Position numbers and translations under genes: made by a program
Assembly (NCBI GenBank): GCA_035515075.1
Contig: DATJBZ010000012.1
Span: forward strand, 62,001 to 126,000
Origin: Moheibacter sp035515075
GTDB lineage: Bacteria; Bacteroidota; Bacteroidia; Flavobacteriales; Weeksellaceae
Length of the DNA stretch: 64,000 nucleotides
Direction of reading: 5' to 3'
Shown here: positions 24,737-34,416 of the stretch, piece by piece
Numbering within the stretch: position 1 is the first letter of the stretch
Layout of the letters: each line of letters opens with the position of its first letter
Notes under the pieces: model-generated
Seen by the model: only the letters and a program-made list of their open reading frames with translations
Told to the model about the DNA's origin: nothing
The model's database searches: none

Positions 24737-26527
24737 TTAAACCTCATCTTCATCAAAGGTTCGAGCGATTTTCTCAATGTTCAAACTCCTTGCCATGGCA
24801 TCAAAAATCTCTTTATACACGCCATTTTGATTGTAAATGGTTTGATGTGTTCCATATTCTGCCACTTTGCCAACTTCCATGGCGTAAATACAATCGGAAT
24901 CGATGATTTGAGAAATGCTATGTGAAATAATGATGACCGTTCTATTTTTCTTAATCGCGTCTAAGCTGTTTTTGATTTGTTCGGTAGCGATGGCGTCTAA
25001 ACTTGCTGTGGGCTCATCCAAAAAGACGATTGGCGGATTTTTTAAAAACATTCGAGCGATGGCAATGCGTTGTTGCTGTCCACCTGAAAGTAGGAGTGCA
25101 TTGCTGCCGAATTTTTCGGGTAATTCCATGATTTGATCATAGATATACGCTTGTTTCGCCGCTTTGCTGATTTCCTCTTTGGTCGCTTTTGGATTTCCAT
25201 ATCGGATGTTTTCTTCGATGGTTCCACTGAAAATATGGTTTTTCTGTAAAACCAAACCAATGTTTTTTCTTAGAAATTGCGTATCGTATTCTTTTAGAGG
25301 AACGCCATCCAAAAGAATTTCTCCTTTTGTGGGTTCATAAAACTTATCCAATAAATTAATGATGGTGCTTTTTCCAGCTCCGCTTAATCCGACCAAGGCG
25401 GTGATTTGATTGGGTTCAATTTTCATGTTGATGCCAAACAAAGCTTGGGTGCCATTCGGATAAGTAAAATCAACATTTTTCAATTCAAATTTTCCTGTGA
25501 TTTTTTCGGGTTGATAAGTTCCTGAATTTTCAACCTGATCTTCTGCATTTAATATTTCAAAAAAGCTTTCCGAATAAATCATCGCATCATTCATTTCATC
25601 AAAAATTCGATGCAATTGACCGATTGGAGCCGTTACATTGTTGAAAAGTAAAATATGAAACATAATCATTCCAATGCTCATTTTTCCGTCCAATACTAAG
25701 TAAGCCGTCAAAATAATGATAATCACTACGCCAATTTGTTCCACAAAAGATTTAATTCCATTGAAGAGAAAGCCTGTTTTTTGGGTTTTCAATTGATTCT
25801 CAGTCATGTCATATTGAATCTTGTTTTGTTTGTCGGATTCAATTTGTTCTCTGTTGAAGGATTTGATGACGGTAATCGATTGGATGATATTGACAATTCC
25901 CTGACTTTTAGATTCTCTGAAATTCCGCATATTTCTACGCCATCCGCTCAGTGTTTTTGCCTGTTTTAGTGTAATGTAGATATAAATTGGAACGATGCAA
26001 ATTCCAACCAATCCTACCCAAAAATTGGCATTGAACATTAAAAGTAAGGCAATAAAAGAGTTGGCAAACAAGGGTAATATATTGATAAAGAAATTCTGAA
26101 CCAAGCGTGTAATGCTTGAAATTCCCGCATCGATTCGGGTTTGTAATTTCCCAGATTCATTGTCATTGGAGGTGTAAAAAGCCATTTGATAGGTCAAAAT
26201 CCGATCGACTACCGCTTGTGCTAAATCTCTGGAAATATATATTCGGAGTTTTTCACCGTAGTATTTCTGACCAAACGTAATGACCACATTGATGATTTCT
26301 TTGGACAATAAAACAATCGTAATAATGATTAAAATATAAAATCCACTTTCTAAGCCTTCTCCTTTTTCGACCAAATCATTGACTTCGTCCACAGTGTATT
26401 TCAATGTTAAGGCATTGACTTGCGCAGTAAAAGAACCGATTAAAGTCAAGATTAAAGCAGCAATGATGAGTCCGTTGTAGGGTTTTACATAAGGACGTAG
26501 GTTTTTTAGAAGTTGATGGATCGACAT
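24737..26527 (-). CDS. ABC transporter with fused membrane and ATPase domains (type IV exporter)
   Basis: 596 aa half-transporter that should work as a homodimer. The N-terminal six-TM domain spans about 1-315 and the ATPase domain follows, with Walker A GLSGAGKST, signature LSGGQQQR, Walker B IVFLDEPTAS and the switch histidine in IIISHSIS. The layout resembles lipid/drug exporters such as MsbA. The substrate cannot be told from sequence. The adjacent TIGR02757 gene ends 21 bp upstream. Confidence 0.9.
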   Translation of the reverse strand: MSIHQLLKNLRPYVKPYNGLIIAALILTLIGSFTAQVNALTLKYTVDEVNDLVEKGEGLESGFYILIIITIVLLSKEIINVVITFGQKYYGEKLRIYISRDLAQAVVDRILTYQMAFYTSNDNESGKLQTRIDAGISSITRLVQNFFINILPLFANSFIALLLMFNANFWVGLVGICIVPIYIYITLKQAKTLSGWRRNMRNFRESKSQGIVNIIQSITVIKSFNREQIESDKQNKIQYDMTENQLKTQKTGFLFNGIKSFVEQIGVVIIIILTAYLVLDGKMSIGMIMFHILLFNNVTAPIGQLHRIFDEMNDAMIYSESFFEILNAEDQVENSGTYQPEKITGKFELKNVDFTYPNGTQALFGINMKIEPNQITALVGLSGAGKSTIINLLDKFYEPTKGEILLDGVPLKEYDTQFLRKNIGLVLQKNHIFSGTIEENIRYGNPKATKEEISKAAKQAYIYDQIMELPEKFGSNALLLSGGQQQRIAIARMFLKNPPIVFLDEPTASLDAIATEQIKNSLDAIKKNRTVIIISHSISQIIDSDCIYAMEVGKVAEYGTHQTIYNQNGVYKEIFDAMARSLNIEKIARTFDEDEV

Positions 26528-26548
26528 GGGTTAAAAGTAGGTAAAGTT

Positions 26549-27313
26549 TTAGAAATCATCAAAAACGCCCAAACCAAAGAGTGCAAAATCGTATTTTACA
26601 GGATCGTTTGGGTCGAGTTTTTTTAATTGATCATTCAACTCTTTGGCCGCTTTCCAATCGTTTTGTTTTCGTTTTAAAAGTCCAAGTTTTCGTGCGATAT
26701 TTCCTGAATGCACATCCAAAGGACAAACCAATTGAGAAGGTTTTGCGTTTTTCCAAATCCCTAAATCCACACCTTGCTTGTCGTCACGGACAAACCACCG
26801 CAACATCATATTCAGTCGTTTGGAAGCTGAGCCTTTGGCAGGACTGGAAACGTGTTTTTCAGACCGTTTTTCATGAGGGATTTCAAAGAAAATCGTACGA
26901 AAATGTTCAATGGCATGAAAAGTATCTTCGTCTTTTTCTGAAAAAAGAAATGCTTTTTCCATTCCTCCGTGTTTTGTGTAAATGTTTTTGAGTGAACTTA
27001 AAAAGAAATGGGCATCGATGGAGTTAAACGTCCGGTGTTTGAAGTTGTCTATTTTGTCGAATGCTTCTTCCGAATAATTCATGACAAAATCATAAGGAGA
27101 ATTTCCCATTCGGTTGAGGAAATCTGTGGTTTTGTCAATAATCATTTTTCGATTTCCCCAGGCAAAACTCGCTGCCAAAAAACCTGCAATTTCTTGGTCT
27201 TCTTGTAAGGTATAGCGATGCGGAATCTGAATCGGATCACTGTCTATAAAGTTGGATTGATTGTATAAATTGACTTTTTCGTCCAGAAATTCTTTGAGTT
27301 GATTGAAATCCAT
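26549..27313 (-). CDS. TIGR02757 (DUF2400) family protein
   Basis: 254 aa protein matching the TIGR02757 family of Bacteroidota: DPIQIPHRY, EIAGFLAASFAWGNRKMI, a KRLNMMLRWFVR motif and CPLDVHSGNIARKLGLL near the C-terminus. The fold resembles HhH DNA glycosylases, but no activity has been established. It sits between two ABC ATPase genes in a run of closely spaced minus-strand genes (6 bp from the upstream LolD-like gene). Confidence 0.85.
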   Translation of the reverse strand: MDFNQLKEFLDEKVNLYNQSNFIDSDPIQIPHRYTLQEDQEIAGFLAASFAWGNRKMIIDKTTDFLNRMGNSPYDFVMNYSEEAFDKIDNFKHRTFNSIDAHFFLSSLKNIYTKHGGMEKAFLFSEKDEDTFHAIEHFRTIFFEIPHEKRSEKHVSSPAKGSASKRLNMMLRWFVRDDKQGVDLGIWKNAKPSQLVCPLDVHSGNIARKLGLLKRKQNDWKAAKELNDQLKKLDPNDPVKYDFALFGLGVFDDF

Positions 27314-27319
27314 TGTTTA

Positions 27320-27988
27320 TTAAATAGCAAAACGCCCATCTTGCATGACGAGTTTTCGGTCGGCCATGTTGGCTAAATCTTCATTGTGTGTAACCAAAAC
27401 AAAGGTTTGTCCAAATTCATCTCTCAATTTAAAAAACAAATGATGGAGTTCTTCTGCGTTTTTCGAATCCAAATTTCCAGAAGGTTCATCGGCGAAAATG
27501 ACGCTGGGTTGGTTGATCAAAGCTCTTGCAACCGCAACGCGCTGTTGTTCTCCACCCGAAAGCTGAGAGGGTTTGTGCTCTAAACGGTGTTGTAAACCCA
27601 AGAATTTTAGCAATTCAATTGCTTTGTCGTGCACTTGAGATTTTTTATTTTTTCCAATATAACCTGGAATGCAAACATTTTCAAAAGCAGTAAATTCGGG
27701 TAGTAATTGATGAAATTGAAAGATAAAACCAATGTTTTCATTTCTGAATTTCGATAATTTCACATCAGAAAGTTGGGTAATATCTTCTTTTTTTATTCGA
27801 ATTTGGGTGTAGTGTTTTTTAGGTTCAGTGCTTTTCTCTAAACTGCTCAAAATTTGTAATAAAGTCGTTTTCCCAGCGCCAGACGCGCCTACGATAGAAA
27901 CAATTTCACTTTCGCTCACATCCAAAGAAACACCTTTTAAAACTTCTAAATCGCCAAAGCTTTTGTAAATATTTTTTGCTGAAATCAT
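27320..27988 (-). CDS. LolD-type ABC ATPase
   Basis: 222 aa ATPase of the LolD/MacB group. Walker A is GASGAGKTT, the signature LSGGEQQRVAVARAL and Walker B VIFADEPSGNLDS are the LolD/FtsE style. LolD moves lipoproteins out of the inner membrane with LolCE, but no LolC/E-like permease is encoded in this window, so the partner must be elsewhere. It is 6 bp upstream of the TIGR02757 gene. Confidence 0.85.
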   Translation of the reverse strand: MISAKNIYKSFGDLEVLKGVSLDVSESEIVSIVGASGAGKTTLLQILSSLEKSTEPKKHYTQIRIKKEDITQLSDVKLSKFRNENIGFIFQFHQLLPEFTAFENVCIPGYIGKNKKSQVHDKAIELLKFLGLQHRLEHKPSQLSGGEQQRVAVARALINQPSVIFADEPSGNLDSKNAEELHHLFFKLRDEFGQTFVLVTHNEDLANMADRKLVMQDGRFAI

Positions 27989-28062
27989 GGGGCTAAATTA
28001 AGCTTTATAGTTTGAGCAACAAAGTTTTGTTTTTAACTTGAAATAAATTTCATTAAAATAGA

Positions 28063-28881
28063 TTAAGGCAGTATAACCAAAGGTGTTGCGCCTTCGTGAA
28101 CCAATTCGTTGATCAAAAATTTTCGAAACAATTGATCGGTCAATAAACGTGAACCTTTCTGAACAACGAGAATTTCATCGATGGTGTTGTTGATGACTTT
28201 TTTGATGTTTTTATGGGGATGATTGGTTTCGTAAATGGCGTAGTGGGTGTTGAACTGTTCCGAAAATAAACCTTTCAAATCTTGTAAATAGCGCTCAATG
28301 GCCGCAGTTTCTTCATTGGGTTTGGCCAAATAAAAGAAAGTGACGACTGAGTTTTGGATGTCGATGAATTTGAAGAAATTGTGGAGTTCTACCAAATTCA
28401 AAGGATGTTTGTCTGAAACCGCTACGAAAATTTGATCATGCGCATAGGTTTTGATCTCTTGTGGAATGGCGATGACCGTGTTTTTGGTGTTTTCAATGAT
28501 TTGTAAACTTCGGTTTTTGATGAAATATTTTTCAAACAAACTGCTTTCTTTCAGTCCAATGAAAATGAGGTTTTCGAAAGGTTCTAAAACCAATTCATTC
28601 AAAGTTTGTGTCAAATTGTTCTCAATCACTTGGGTTTTTGCGGTCAAGAAAGGAGAAATGAATTGATCGACCATGTTGCTCAATTCTACCAAAGCCGCTG
28701 CGTTTTCTTCTTGAAGGATGCTGGATTTACTTTCTAAATCAGTCAACATCGGCAATAGGGGATTGATTTCGTGGAGCAAAAGAATTTCTGCTTTTTCTTG
28801 CAAGGCCCACTCATTGGCGTATTTGACCAAGTGATGGGAACTTTTAGAGAAATCAACCAAGACAATGAAACGTTTTTTCAT
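28063..28881 (-). CDS. Universal stress protein, two-domain type
   Basis: 272 aa protein with two Usp-like halves (about 1-135 and 145-272). The first starts MKKRFIVLVDFSKSSHHLVKYA; the second half, AHDQIFVAVSDKHPLN, ends in a weak version of the nucleotide-binding signature (VQKGSRLLTDQLFRKFLINEL), so ATP binding is uncertain. Such tandem Usp proteins are common in Flavobacteriia. It is a separate unit from the Usp at 10.1 kb. Confidence 0.75.
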   Translation of the reverse strand: MKKRFIVLVDFSKSSHHLVKYANEWALQEKAEILLLHEINPLLPMLTDLESKSSILQEENAAALVELSNMVDQFISPFLTAKTQVIENNLTQTLNELVLEPFENLIFIGLKESSLFEKYFIKNRSLQIIENTKNTVIAIPQEIKTYAHDQIFVAVSDKHPLNLVELHNFFKFIDIQNSVVTFFYLAKPNEETAAIERYLQDLKGLFSEQFNTHYAIYETNHPHKNIKKVINNTIDEILVVQKGSRLLTDQLFRKFLINELVHEGATPLVILP

Positions 28882-28897
28882 GGATTGAATTTATTAA

Positions 28898-29410
28898 TTA
28901 ATGAAATCCTTTTTCGCCAAATAGCGCAATGGTCGGAATGTGCAAAGTAATGCCGAATTTGAAACCTTCAAAATGGGTGTAATCGTGTTTTTGAATTTCA
29001 AACGAATAGCCCACATTGGCTTCCAAAATGCTGATCAGCGAAATGCCGATTTCAGGTGTGATGTTCCAAGGAGATGCGTTGAGACGAATGCTGTAAAAAT
29101 TCGCATTGATGTATTCTCTATAAGGATCGGTTCTGTTTTTTAGTTTTCTGGCGTTGAACTGATATGCGACGCCAATTTCTGGTACAACCACAAATTTATC
29201 TTTGAAATAGGCCATGTTTGCGCTGGCGTTGATCCCAATCAAATTGCCGTTGGACTGCACCAAATAAACTTCAGGCCCAGCTTTGAAGTAATTCCCATTG
29301 AGATTGGCATAGCCGACATTGACCAAAAAATAACTGGCCAATCCGTTTTTTTCTTGTGCCAAAGCCGTATGCATCCAAAAGATGAACAGCAAAACAATCC
29401 ATTTTTTCAT
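28898..29410 (-). CDS. Outer-membrane beta-barrel-like protein, unknown
   Basis: 170 aa from ATG 29410, which gives the signal peptide MKKWIVLLFIFWMHTALAQ; the longer frame to 29491 starts inside the neighbouring gene. The mature part has alternating aromatic strands (YFLVNVGYANLNGNYFKAG; ISILEANVGYSFEIQ) typical of small outer-membrane barrels and resembles flavobacterial proteins modelled like OmpW/OprF-type barrels. The function is unknown. It follows the lipoprotein gene at 29467-29859 on the same strand. Confidence 0.6.
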   Translation of the reverse strand: MKKWIVLLFIFWMHTALAQEKNGLASYFLVNVGYANLNGNYFKAGPEVYLVQSNGNLIGINASANMAYFKDKFVVVPEIGVAYQFNARKLKNRTDPYREYINANFYSIRLNASPWNITPEIGISLISILEANVGYSFEIQKHDYTHFEGFKFGITLHIPTIALFGEKGFH

Positions 29411-29466
29411 TCGAAAACTTCTAAAGGGCAAAAGTACGCAAATTAAGAAAACCAGAAAAGGCTTAA

Positions 29467-29859
29467 TTATTTGGTGGTGTTGGCGGTCCAAGTTGCGCCA
29501 TGGTCATTGGTATAGTTGACTTGTAAAGAAGTGTCCGTGATGCGGACCAAGTGGATGGAGTCGGCGCCAATGTTGAGCGCGGCCGTATTGAACTCTTCAA
29601 AGGAAAGTTGAGGAAAAGCTGGAATGCCTTGAGGAAATGTCAAATGGTATTGGTCGGCTATTTTTTCGACTTCTATGGTCGCTTCTTCCAAATTGAGCTG
29701 AGTTTCAGCGTCGGTGTAAGTGACCTTGCCTACGTAAATTCCTTGAAAGCGGTCTGCGTCATTGTCGTCTTCGTTCTTGCATGAGAAAAGCAAAAAGCCA
29801 ATGAAGCCAACAAGGAAAATACGAATGAAATAAGAGAAAACAGCAGTGTGTTGAATCAT
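29467..29859 (-). CDS. Small lipoprotein, unknown
   Basis: 130 aa lipoprotein with a long hydrophobic signal peptide ending in LLFSCKNEDDND (lipid Cys27) followed by the acidic spacer usual for surface-sorted lipoproteins in Bacteroidota. The rest is a small beta-rich domain (FQGIYVGKVTYTDAETQ). No family was recognised. It lies directly upstream of the barrel protein gene, suggesting joint expression. Confidence 0.6.
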   Translation of the reverse strand: MIQHTAVFSYFIRIFLVGFIGFLLFSCKNEDDNDADRFQGIYVGKVTYTDAETQLNLEEATIEVEKIADQYHLTFPQGIPAFPQLSFEEFNTAALNIGADSIHLVRITDTSLQVNYTNDHGATWTANTTK

Positions 29860-29984
29860 TTTGATGAAATTTTAATATAATAATGTTCGGTTTAGCGAAG
29901 CAAATTACCGAAAAACTTTAAAAACAAAATGCTTTTTTATTGACAATATGTAGAATTATTGTACGTTTAAACTAAAATTAGAAA

Positions 29985-30410
29985 ATGAAGATCAAATTAC
30001 TTTTTATAGCTTTTTTCGCTTTTATAGGTTTGAATGCACAAGAGATTACCGATTATGATTTACAAAACTTCGCCAGAGCTTACCATCAAACGATGAAAAT
30101 CAATGGTTCTGCCCAGAAGAAAATGGCCGAATTGATTGCTGATGAAAAGTTGGATTTGGATGTGTATCATGCGATTTTCGAAAGCAAAAATAGTGCTGTA
30201 GAACCCGATTTACCACAAGAAGAATACGATAAGTTTGAAAGAGTTCAACCTGAAATCTTGAAACTTCAACAAGATTTAGAACAAGATATCGTCAAAATGT
30301 ATGGAAAGTTTGATCTAAATCCACAAAAATATAGAGCGATTGCTGAGCGTGTGAAACAAGATTATTTATTGCAAGCCAAATTGGAAAAAATGATGGCGAC
30401 TTTGCGTTAA
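29985..30410 (+). CDS. DUF4168-like secreted protein
   Basis: 141 aa exported protein with a signal peptide ending GLNAQE. The mature chain is helical (ITDYDLQNFARAYHQTMKIN; RYRAIAERVKQDYLLQAKLEKM) and resembles DUF4168 proteins of Bacteroidota, whose function is not known. It is followed by about 100 bp and then prfA with its own promoter, so it is likely monocistronic. Confidence 0.6.
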   Translation: MKIKLLFIAFFAFIGLNAQEITDYDLQNFARAYHQTMKINGSAQKKMAELIADEKLDLDVYHAIFESKNSAVEPDLPQEEYDKFERVQPEILKLQQDLEQDIVKMYGKFDLNPQKYRAIAERVKQDYLLQAKLEKMMATLR

Positions 30411-30466
30411 TTCTCTTTGATTCAAAAAGTGAAATTCGGTGTGTTTTATTGGAATTTTAGGAATGC

Positions 30467-30498
30467 TTTGTTTCATTGATGGGATACATTTAACTTTG
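30467..30498 (+). promoter_or_regulatory. Promoter of prfA
   Basis: TTTG at 30467-30470, a 20-bp spacer, then TAACTTTG (exact TAnnTTTG match) at 30491-30498, 19 bp before the ATG. Confidence 0.65.
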
Positions 30499-30516
30499 CG
30501 TTCAAAATAGAAAGAA

Positions 30517-31605
30517 ATGGCAGACCACGAATTGTTAGAGAAATTAAGAGGAATTCAACAGCGTTTTGATGAAGTGGCGGATTTGATCATTCAACCAGAT
30601 GTGATTGCTGATCAAAATCGTTATGCCAAATTAAACAAAGAATACTCGGATTTGAGAGAAATCGTTGAGAAGCTGAACGAATATGAAGGCTTGGTCAACG
30701 GTTTGGAGGAGGCCAATGCCATTATTTCGGAAGGTGAAGATGCAGAGATGGTGGAGTTGGCGAAGTTGGAAAAAGATGAAATCATCCATAAAATTCCACC
30801 CTTGGAAGAAGAGGTGAAAATGTTGTTGATTCCCAAAGACCCAGAAGACGAGAAAAACATTGTGGTAGAATTGCGCGCTGGGACCGGCGGGGATGAGGCT
30901 GCAATTTTTGTAGAAGATATTTTTCGGATGTACAGTATGTATTTCAAAGAAAGAGGATGGACGTATGAAGTGTTGAATTCAAATGAAGGTTCAGGAAAGG
31001 GCTTCAAAGAATTGATTGTGCAAGTTCAGGGCAATGCCGTATTTGGCACCATGAAATACGAAAGTGGTGTGCACCGTGTGCAACGCGTGCCAGAAACAGA
31101 ATCTCAAGGGCGGGTACATACTTCGGCGATTACAGTGGCGGTTTTGCCAGAGGCGGAAGAAGTCGATGTGGAAATCAAAGCGTCAGATTTAGAATACCAA
31201 ACTTCCCGTTCAGGTGGTGCAGGAGGACAGCACGTAAATAAAGTGGAAACCAAAGTGCAACTGACGCATAAACCGACAGGAACGGTCATCGTTTGTCAAG
31301 AAGGACGATCGCAATTGGCGAACAAGGAAAAGGCTTTGCAATTGTTGCGTACCAAACTCTATGAAGTGGAATACGAGAAAAAGCATGCAGAACGTTCTGC
31401 ACAAAGAAAGTCTTTGGTTTCAACGGGAGACCGTTCGGCAAAAATTAGAACCTATAATTATTCGCAAGGAAGGGTGACGGACCATCGGATCAATAAGTCA
31501 ATCTACAATTTGGACAATTTCATGAATGGCGACATCCAAGAAATGATCGACGCTTTGAAATTGGCAGAAAATGCTGAAAAGCTGAAAGGTTCTGAGGATA
31601 TTTAA
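30517..31605 (+). CDS. prfA: Peptide chain release factor 1
   Basis: 362 aa class I release factor for UAA and UAG stops. The codon-reading tripeptide is PET in QRVPETESQGR (the PxT of RF1), and the peptidyl-hydrolysis GGQ lies in SGGAGGQHVNKVE (about residue 235). Length is normal and no frameshift is seen. It has its own promoter and stands alone. Confidence 0.96.
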   Translation: MADHELLEKLRGIQQRFDEVADLIIQPDVIADQNRYAKLNKEYSDLREIVEKLNEYEGLVNGLEEANAIISEGEDAEMVELAKLEKDEIIHKIPPLEEEVKMLLIPKDPEDEKNIVVELRAGTGGDEAAIFVEDIFRMYSMYFKERGWTYEVLNSNEGSGKGFKELIVQVQGNAVFGTMKYESGVHRVQRVPETESQGRVHTSAITVAVLPEAEEVDVEIKASDLEYQTSRSGGAGGQHVNKVETKVQLTHKPTGTVIVCQEGRSQLANKEKALQLLRTKLYEVEYEKKHAERSAQRKSLVSTGDRSAKIRTYNYSQGRVTDHRINKSIYNLDNFMNGDIQEMIDALKLAENAEKLKGSEDI

Positions 31606-31760
31606 TAGATGGTGTTCAGTGAGTTTTATGATTTAATTCGTTTAATCTTGGTTTTTTTAAAAAGAGAGAGTTGAAAATTAAATGTTAAAAGTCTCGGAGT
31701 GTTTTATTTTAAATGGTTACATTTGAAATTATATACTAATTATAAAAACTAAAAAAAAAC

Positions 31761-32600
31761 ATGAAAAAAGTTTTATTTTCTATGGCTTTTGTAGCCGGTT
31801 TAGTGGCAATGAATGCGCAAACAGTCATTTGGAGTGATGATTTTGAAGACGAAGACGTATCCGATTGGACGCTTTTGGACGAAGATGGAGATGGTTATCA
31901 GTGGGAGGCGATATCCTTTGAAGGCAATGATGGCAATCTAGTTGGGCCAGCATTGAGATCAGATTCCTATATCAATACAAGTCCTTTTTCAGGAGAAGCT
32001 TTGACGCCTGACAACTGGATAATTTCTCCCGCAATTGATTTGTCATCTGTTTCTGGTGATGTTACTTTGAAATGGGATGTTTGGGGAGTGGATCCTAGCT
32101 ATTCTGCTGAGAATTATTCAGTGTATGTAGCTACAAGTGATGAGATTGCTGATTTTGAAGCAAGTTCAGTTAGTTTCAATGAGTTGGTAACAGATAATGG
32201 GCCTGCGGGGCCAAATAATGTTTACACTAAAACATTAGACATTACTGAGTTTGCTGGAGAGACTGTTTATGTTGCTTTTAGACACCATGATGTTACAGAT
32301 CAGTTTGCGTTTATGGTAGACAATGTTTCGGTAGAGGCTGCTGCTTTAGGTGTGAATGATTTGAACAAAGTTACTTCTTCGGTTTATCCAAATCCTGTGG
32401 GAGAGGTGTTGAATGTGAATTTGTCTTCTAAATTTGACCGCAATAAAGTAACAGTTACTTTGACTGACTTGGCAGGTAGAACTGTGAAGTCTTTCGGTGC
32501 TGCTACTGCTTATGATGTTGCTGATTTAGCTGCAGGAGTTTACATAGTGAAAATCACTGATGGTAAAAACACTGAAACGAAAAAAATCGTTAAAAAATAA
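31761..32600 (+). CDS. Secreted protein with choice-of-anchor J domain and T9SS sorting tail
   Basis: 279 aa secreted cargo. A signal peptide (to AMNAQ) is followed by a jelly-roll choice-of-anchor J domain (about 22-190; IWSDDFEDEDVSDW; NWIISPAIDLSS; VYVAFRHHDVTDQFAFMVDNV) and a type A T9SS sorting domain (about 200-279; SSVYPNPVGEVLNVNL; GVYIVKITDGK). It should be exported by type IX secretion and cut by PorU. The binding target is unknown. A TACATTTG box at about 31718 may be its promoter, and a strong terminator follows. Confidence 0.85.
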   Translation: MKKVLFSMAFVAGLVAMNAQTVIWSDDFEDEDVSDWTLLDEDGDGYQWEAISFEGNDGNLVGPALRSDSYINTSPFSGEALTPDNWIISPAIDLSSVSGDVTLKWDVWGVDPSYSAENYSVYVATSDEIADFEASSVSFNELVTDNGPAGPNNVYTKTLDITEFAGETVYVAFRHHDVTDQFAFMVDNVSVEAAALGVNDLNKVTSSVYPNPVGEVLNVNLSSKFDRNKVTVTLTDLAGRTVKSFGAATAYDVADLAAGVYIVKITDGKNTETKKIVKK

Positions 32601-32625
32601 TTGAATAGTCAATTCAATAGTCTAC

Positions 32626-32658
32626 ATCCCCTGAGAATTCTCAGGGGATTTTTTTATT
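32626..32658 (+). terminator. Terminator after the T9SS cargo gene
   Basis: A perfect palindrome, ATCCCCTGAG-AATT-CTCAGGGGAT, is followed by seven T. Confidence 0.92.
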
Positions 32659-32725
32659 TAATGGATTTCGGAGTTTGCGCTTTTTGATAAAATGCTTAAA
32701 TTTAGTAGCACTACAAAACCATATT

Positions 32726-34012
32726 ATGATGAAAGAAGCGTTTTTACATTTTGTTTGGCGATTCCAATTGTTTGACCATAAGAATCTACGGACGGTTGAT
32801 GGGAAAATGATTGAGGTCATTGGGAAAGGTTTATGGAACAAAGTAGATGCTGGTCCAGATTTTTCAATGGTTAGAATCAAAGTGGAAGACCAAATTTGGG
32901 TAGGAAGTGTAGAAATGCATGTGAAGTCGTCGGATTGGGATTTGCATAAACACTCTAAGGATGCGGCTTATGAAAATGTTGTGTTGCATGTGGTGTATGA
33001 GCATGATCGTGAAGTTGCTGTTTTGGCACAGCGGAAAGTTCCCACCTTGGAGTTGAAGGAGTATGTTTTGGCAGAGGTCGTTTCAAATTATCAAGAATTG
33101 GTTGAAAACAATCAGCAATTCATTCCATGTGAAAAAAGCATTCATTTGTTGCAAAAAGAGAAATTGAATTTCTGGTTGGAGCGCTTGATGATTGAACGTT
33201 TGGAAAGAAAAGCTGAAGAGGTTGAAAGAGCTTTTCTGGAGAACAACAAAAACTGGGAGCAACTTTTGTTTAAAAAAATGGCCTATGTCTTTGGTTTGAA
33301 GGTCAACGCTGACGCGTTTTCCATTTGGGCGAATTCTTTTGAATTTGGAGTATTGATGAAAAATCAGTTGCATCCCGATTATGTGCATGCTTTGTTTTTT
33401 GGACAAGCGGGTTTGTTGAATTTTAAAACCGAGAATGAGTACATTCAAAGTCTGCAAAATGACTATTTTTTTCTACAGTCAAAATACAACCTAAAGGCAG
33501 TTAATCCAGTGATATTCAAATTTTTTCGCATGCGTCCAGTGAGTTTTCCGACGATTCGGTTGATGCAATTGGCAGTGGTTTATGCGCATTACCAAAATCT
33601 GTTTGCTTTTTTGATGGGTACACAATCGATTGAAAAAATCAAGGCTGTTTTTGAAGAGTTGGTCTATCCTGATTTTTGGAACAACCATTATACGTTGGAA
33701 AAAGAAAGTACATCTCATTCAAAAAAAGGAATTTCCAAAGAAGTGGTCGAGCGTTTGATCATCAATGTCATCATTCCGATGAAATTTGTGTATGCCAAAC
33801 ATCGTGCAATGGATGTTTCAGAAGAGTTATTGAAATGGTTGAGGCAATTGCCCTCCGAAAAGAACAGTCTCATTGATCGCTATGTGGAATTAGGAATGAA
33901 GCCAAAAAATGCTTTGGAATCTCAAGCGTATTTGGAGCTGCACAAACATTTTTGCAATGAAAAAAAATGTTTAAATTGCGCCATAGGACTACAAATTTTA
34001 AAAAGTGTTTGA
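32726..34012 (+). CDS. DUF2851 family protein
   Basis: 428 aa protein of the DUF2851 family common in Bacteroidota. ATG 32726 (or 32729) gives the usual start MMKEAFLHFVWRFQLFDHKN; the longer frame begins at a poor TTG. Characteristic parts are GPDFSMVRIKVEDQIWVGSVEMHVKSSDWDLHKH and a C-terminal C-x4-C-x2-C (HFCNEKKCLNCAIG) that could bind metal. Its biochemical role is unknown. The PspC-like gene overlaps its end by 8 bp. Confidence 0.82.
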   Translation: MMKEAFLHFVWRFQLFDHKNLRTVDGKMIEVIGKGLWNKVDAGPDFSMVRIKVEDQIWVGSVEMHVKSSDWDLHKHSKDAAYENVVLHVVYEHDREVAVLAQRKVPTLELKEYVLAEVVSNYQELVENNQQFIPCEKSIHLLQKEKLNFWLERLMIERLERKAEEVERAFLENNKNWEQLLFKKMAYVFGLKVNADAFSIWANSFEFGVLMKNQLHPDYVHALFFGQAGLLNFKTENEYIQSLQNDYFFLQSKYNLKAVNPVIFKFFRMRPVSFPTIRLMQLAVVYAHYQNLFAFLMGTQSIEKIKAVFEELVYPDFWNNHYTLEKESTSHSKKGISKEVVERLIINVIIPMKFVYAKHRAMDVSEELLKWLRQLPSEKNSLIDRYVELGMKPKNALESQAYLELHKHFCNEKKCLNCAIGLQILKSV

Positions 34013-34226
34013 TCGGTTAAGAAATTTTCTTGAATTCAATGGTTTTAATGTAATTTCCAGAATCGCAGATCGTTTAGGAGTGCGGGCATCCAAATTGCGT
34101 TTGCTCTATATCTATCTATCCTTCGTGACCTTAGGGGTAACTTTTGGCTTTTATTTGGTGATGGCATTTTTTTTATGGGTAAAAGATGGGATCGTGGTCA
34201 GAAGAAAATCAGTTTTTGATTTGTGA
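34005..34226 (+). CDS. PspC-domain small membrane protein
   Basis: 73 aa membrane protein starting at GTG 34005, inside the last codons of the DUF2851 gene (8-bp overlap, different frame). It has the PspC layout: RIADRLGVRASKLRLLYIYL then a TM helix FVTLGVTFGFYLVMAFFLW. PspC proteins belong to phage-shock envelope-stress systems, but no pspA/B gene is nearby, so this may be a stand-alone derivative. Confidence 0.75.
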   Translation: MFDRLRNFLEFNGFNVISRIADRLGVRASKLRLLYIYLSFVTLGVTFGFYLVMAFFLWVKDGIVVRRKSVFDL

Positions 34227-34416
34227 CAAGAAAGCGATTAAAGTGTTCTTTTTTAATGCATTGTGCTTTTTAGTTTCAGTTGTCTTAACATTTGGTTTAG
34301 AAAAAATTAAAACAATTTTATAAAAAATGATGAGAATTAGAAAAGTTTGTGTATTTTAGTTAAATAATTCAAAAGAGACAAGCGTATTTTTTCATCATAA
34401 AATCCGAAAATAACAC

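Noticed and set aside
24737..27988. A single operon of two ABC systems forming a Lol export machine
   Set aside because: The LolD-like ATPase has no LolC/E-type permease nearby and the other ABC protein is a complete fused exporter.
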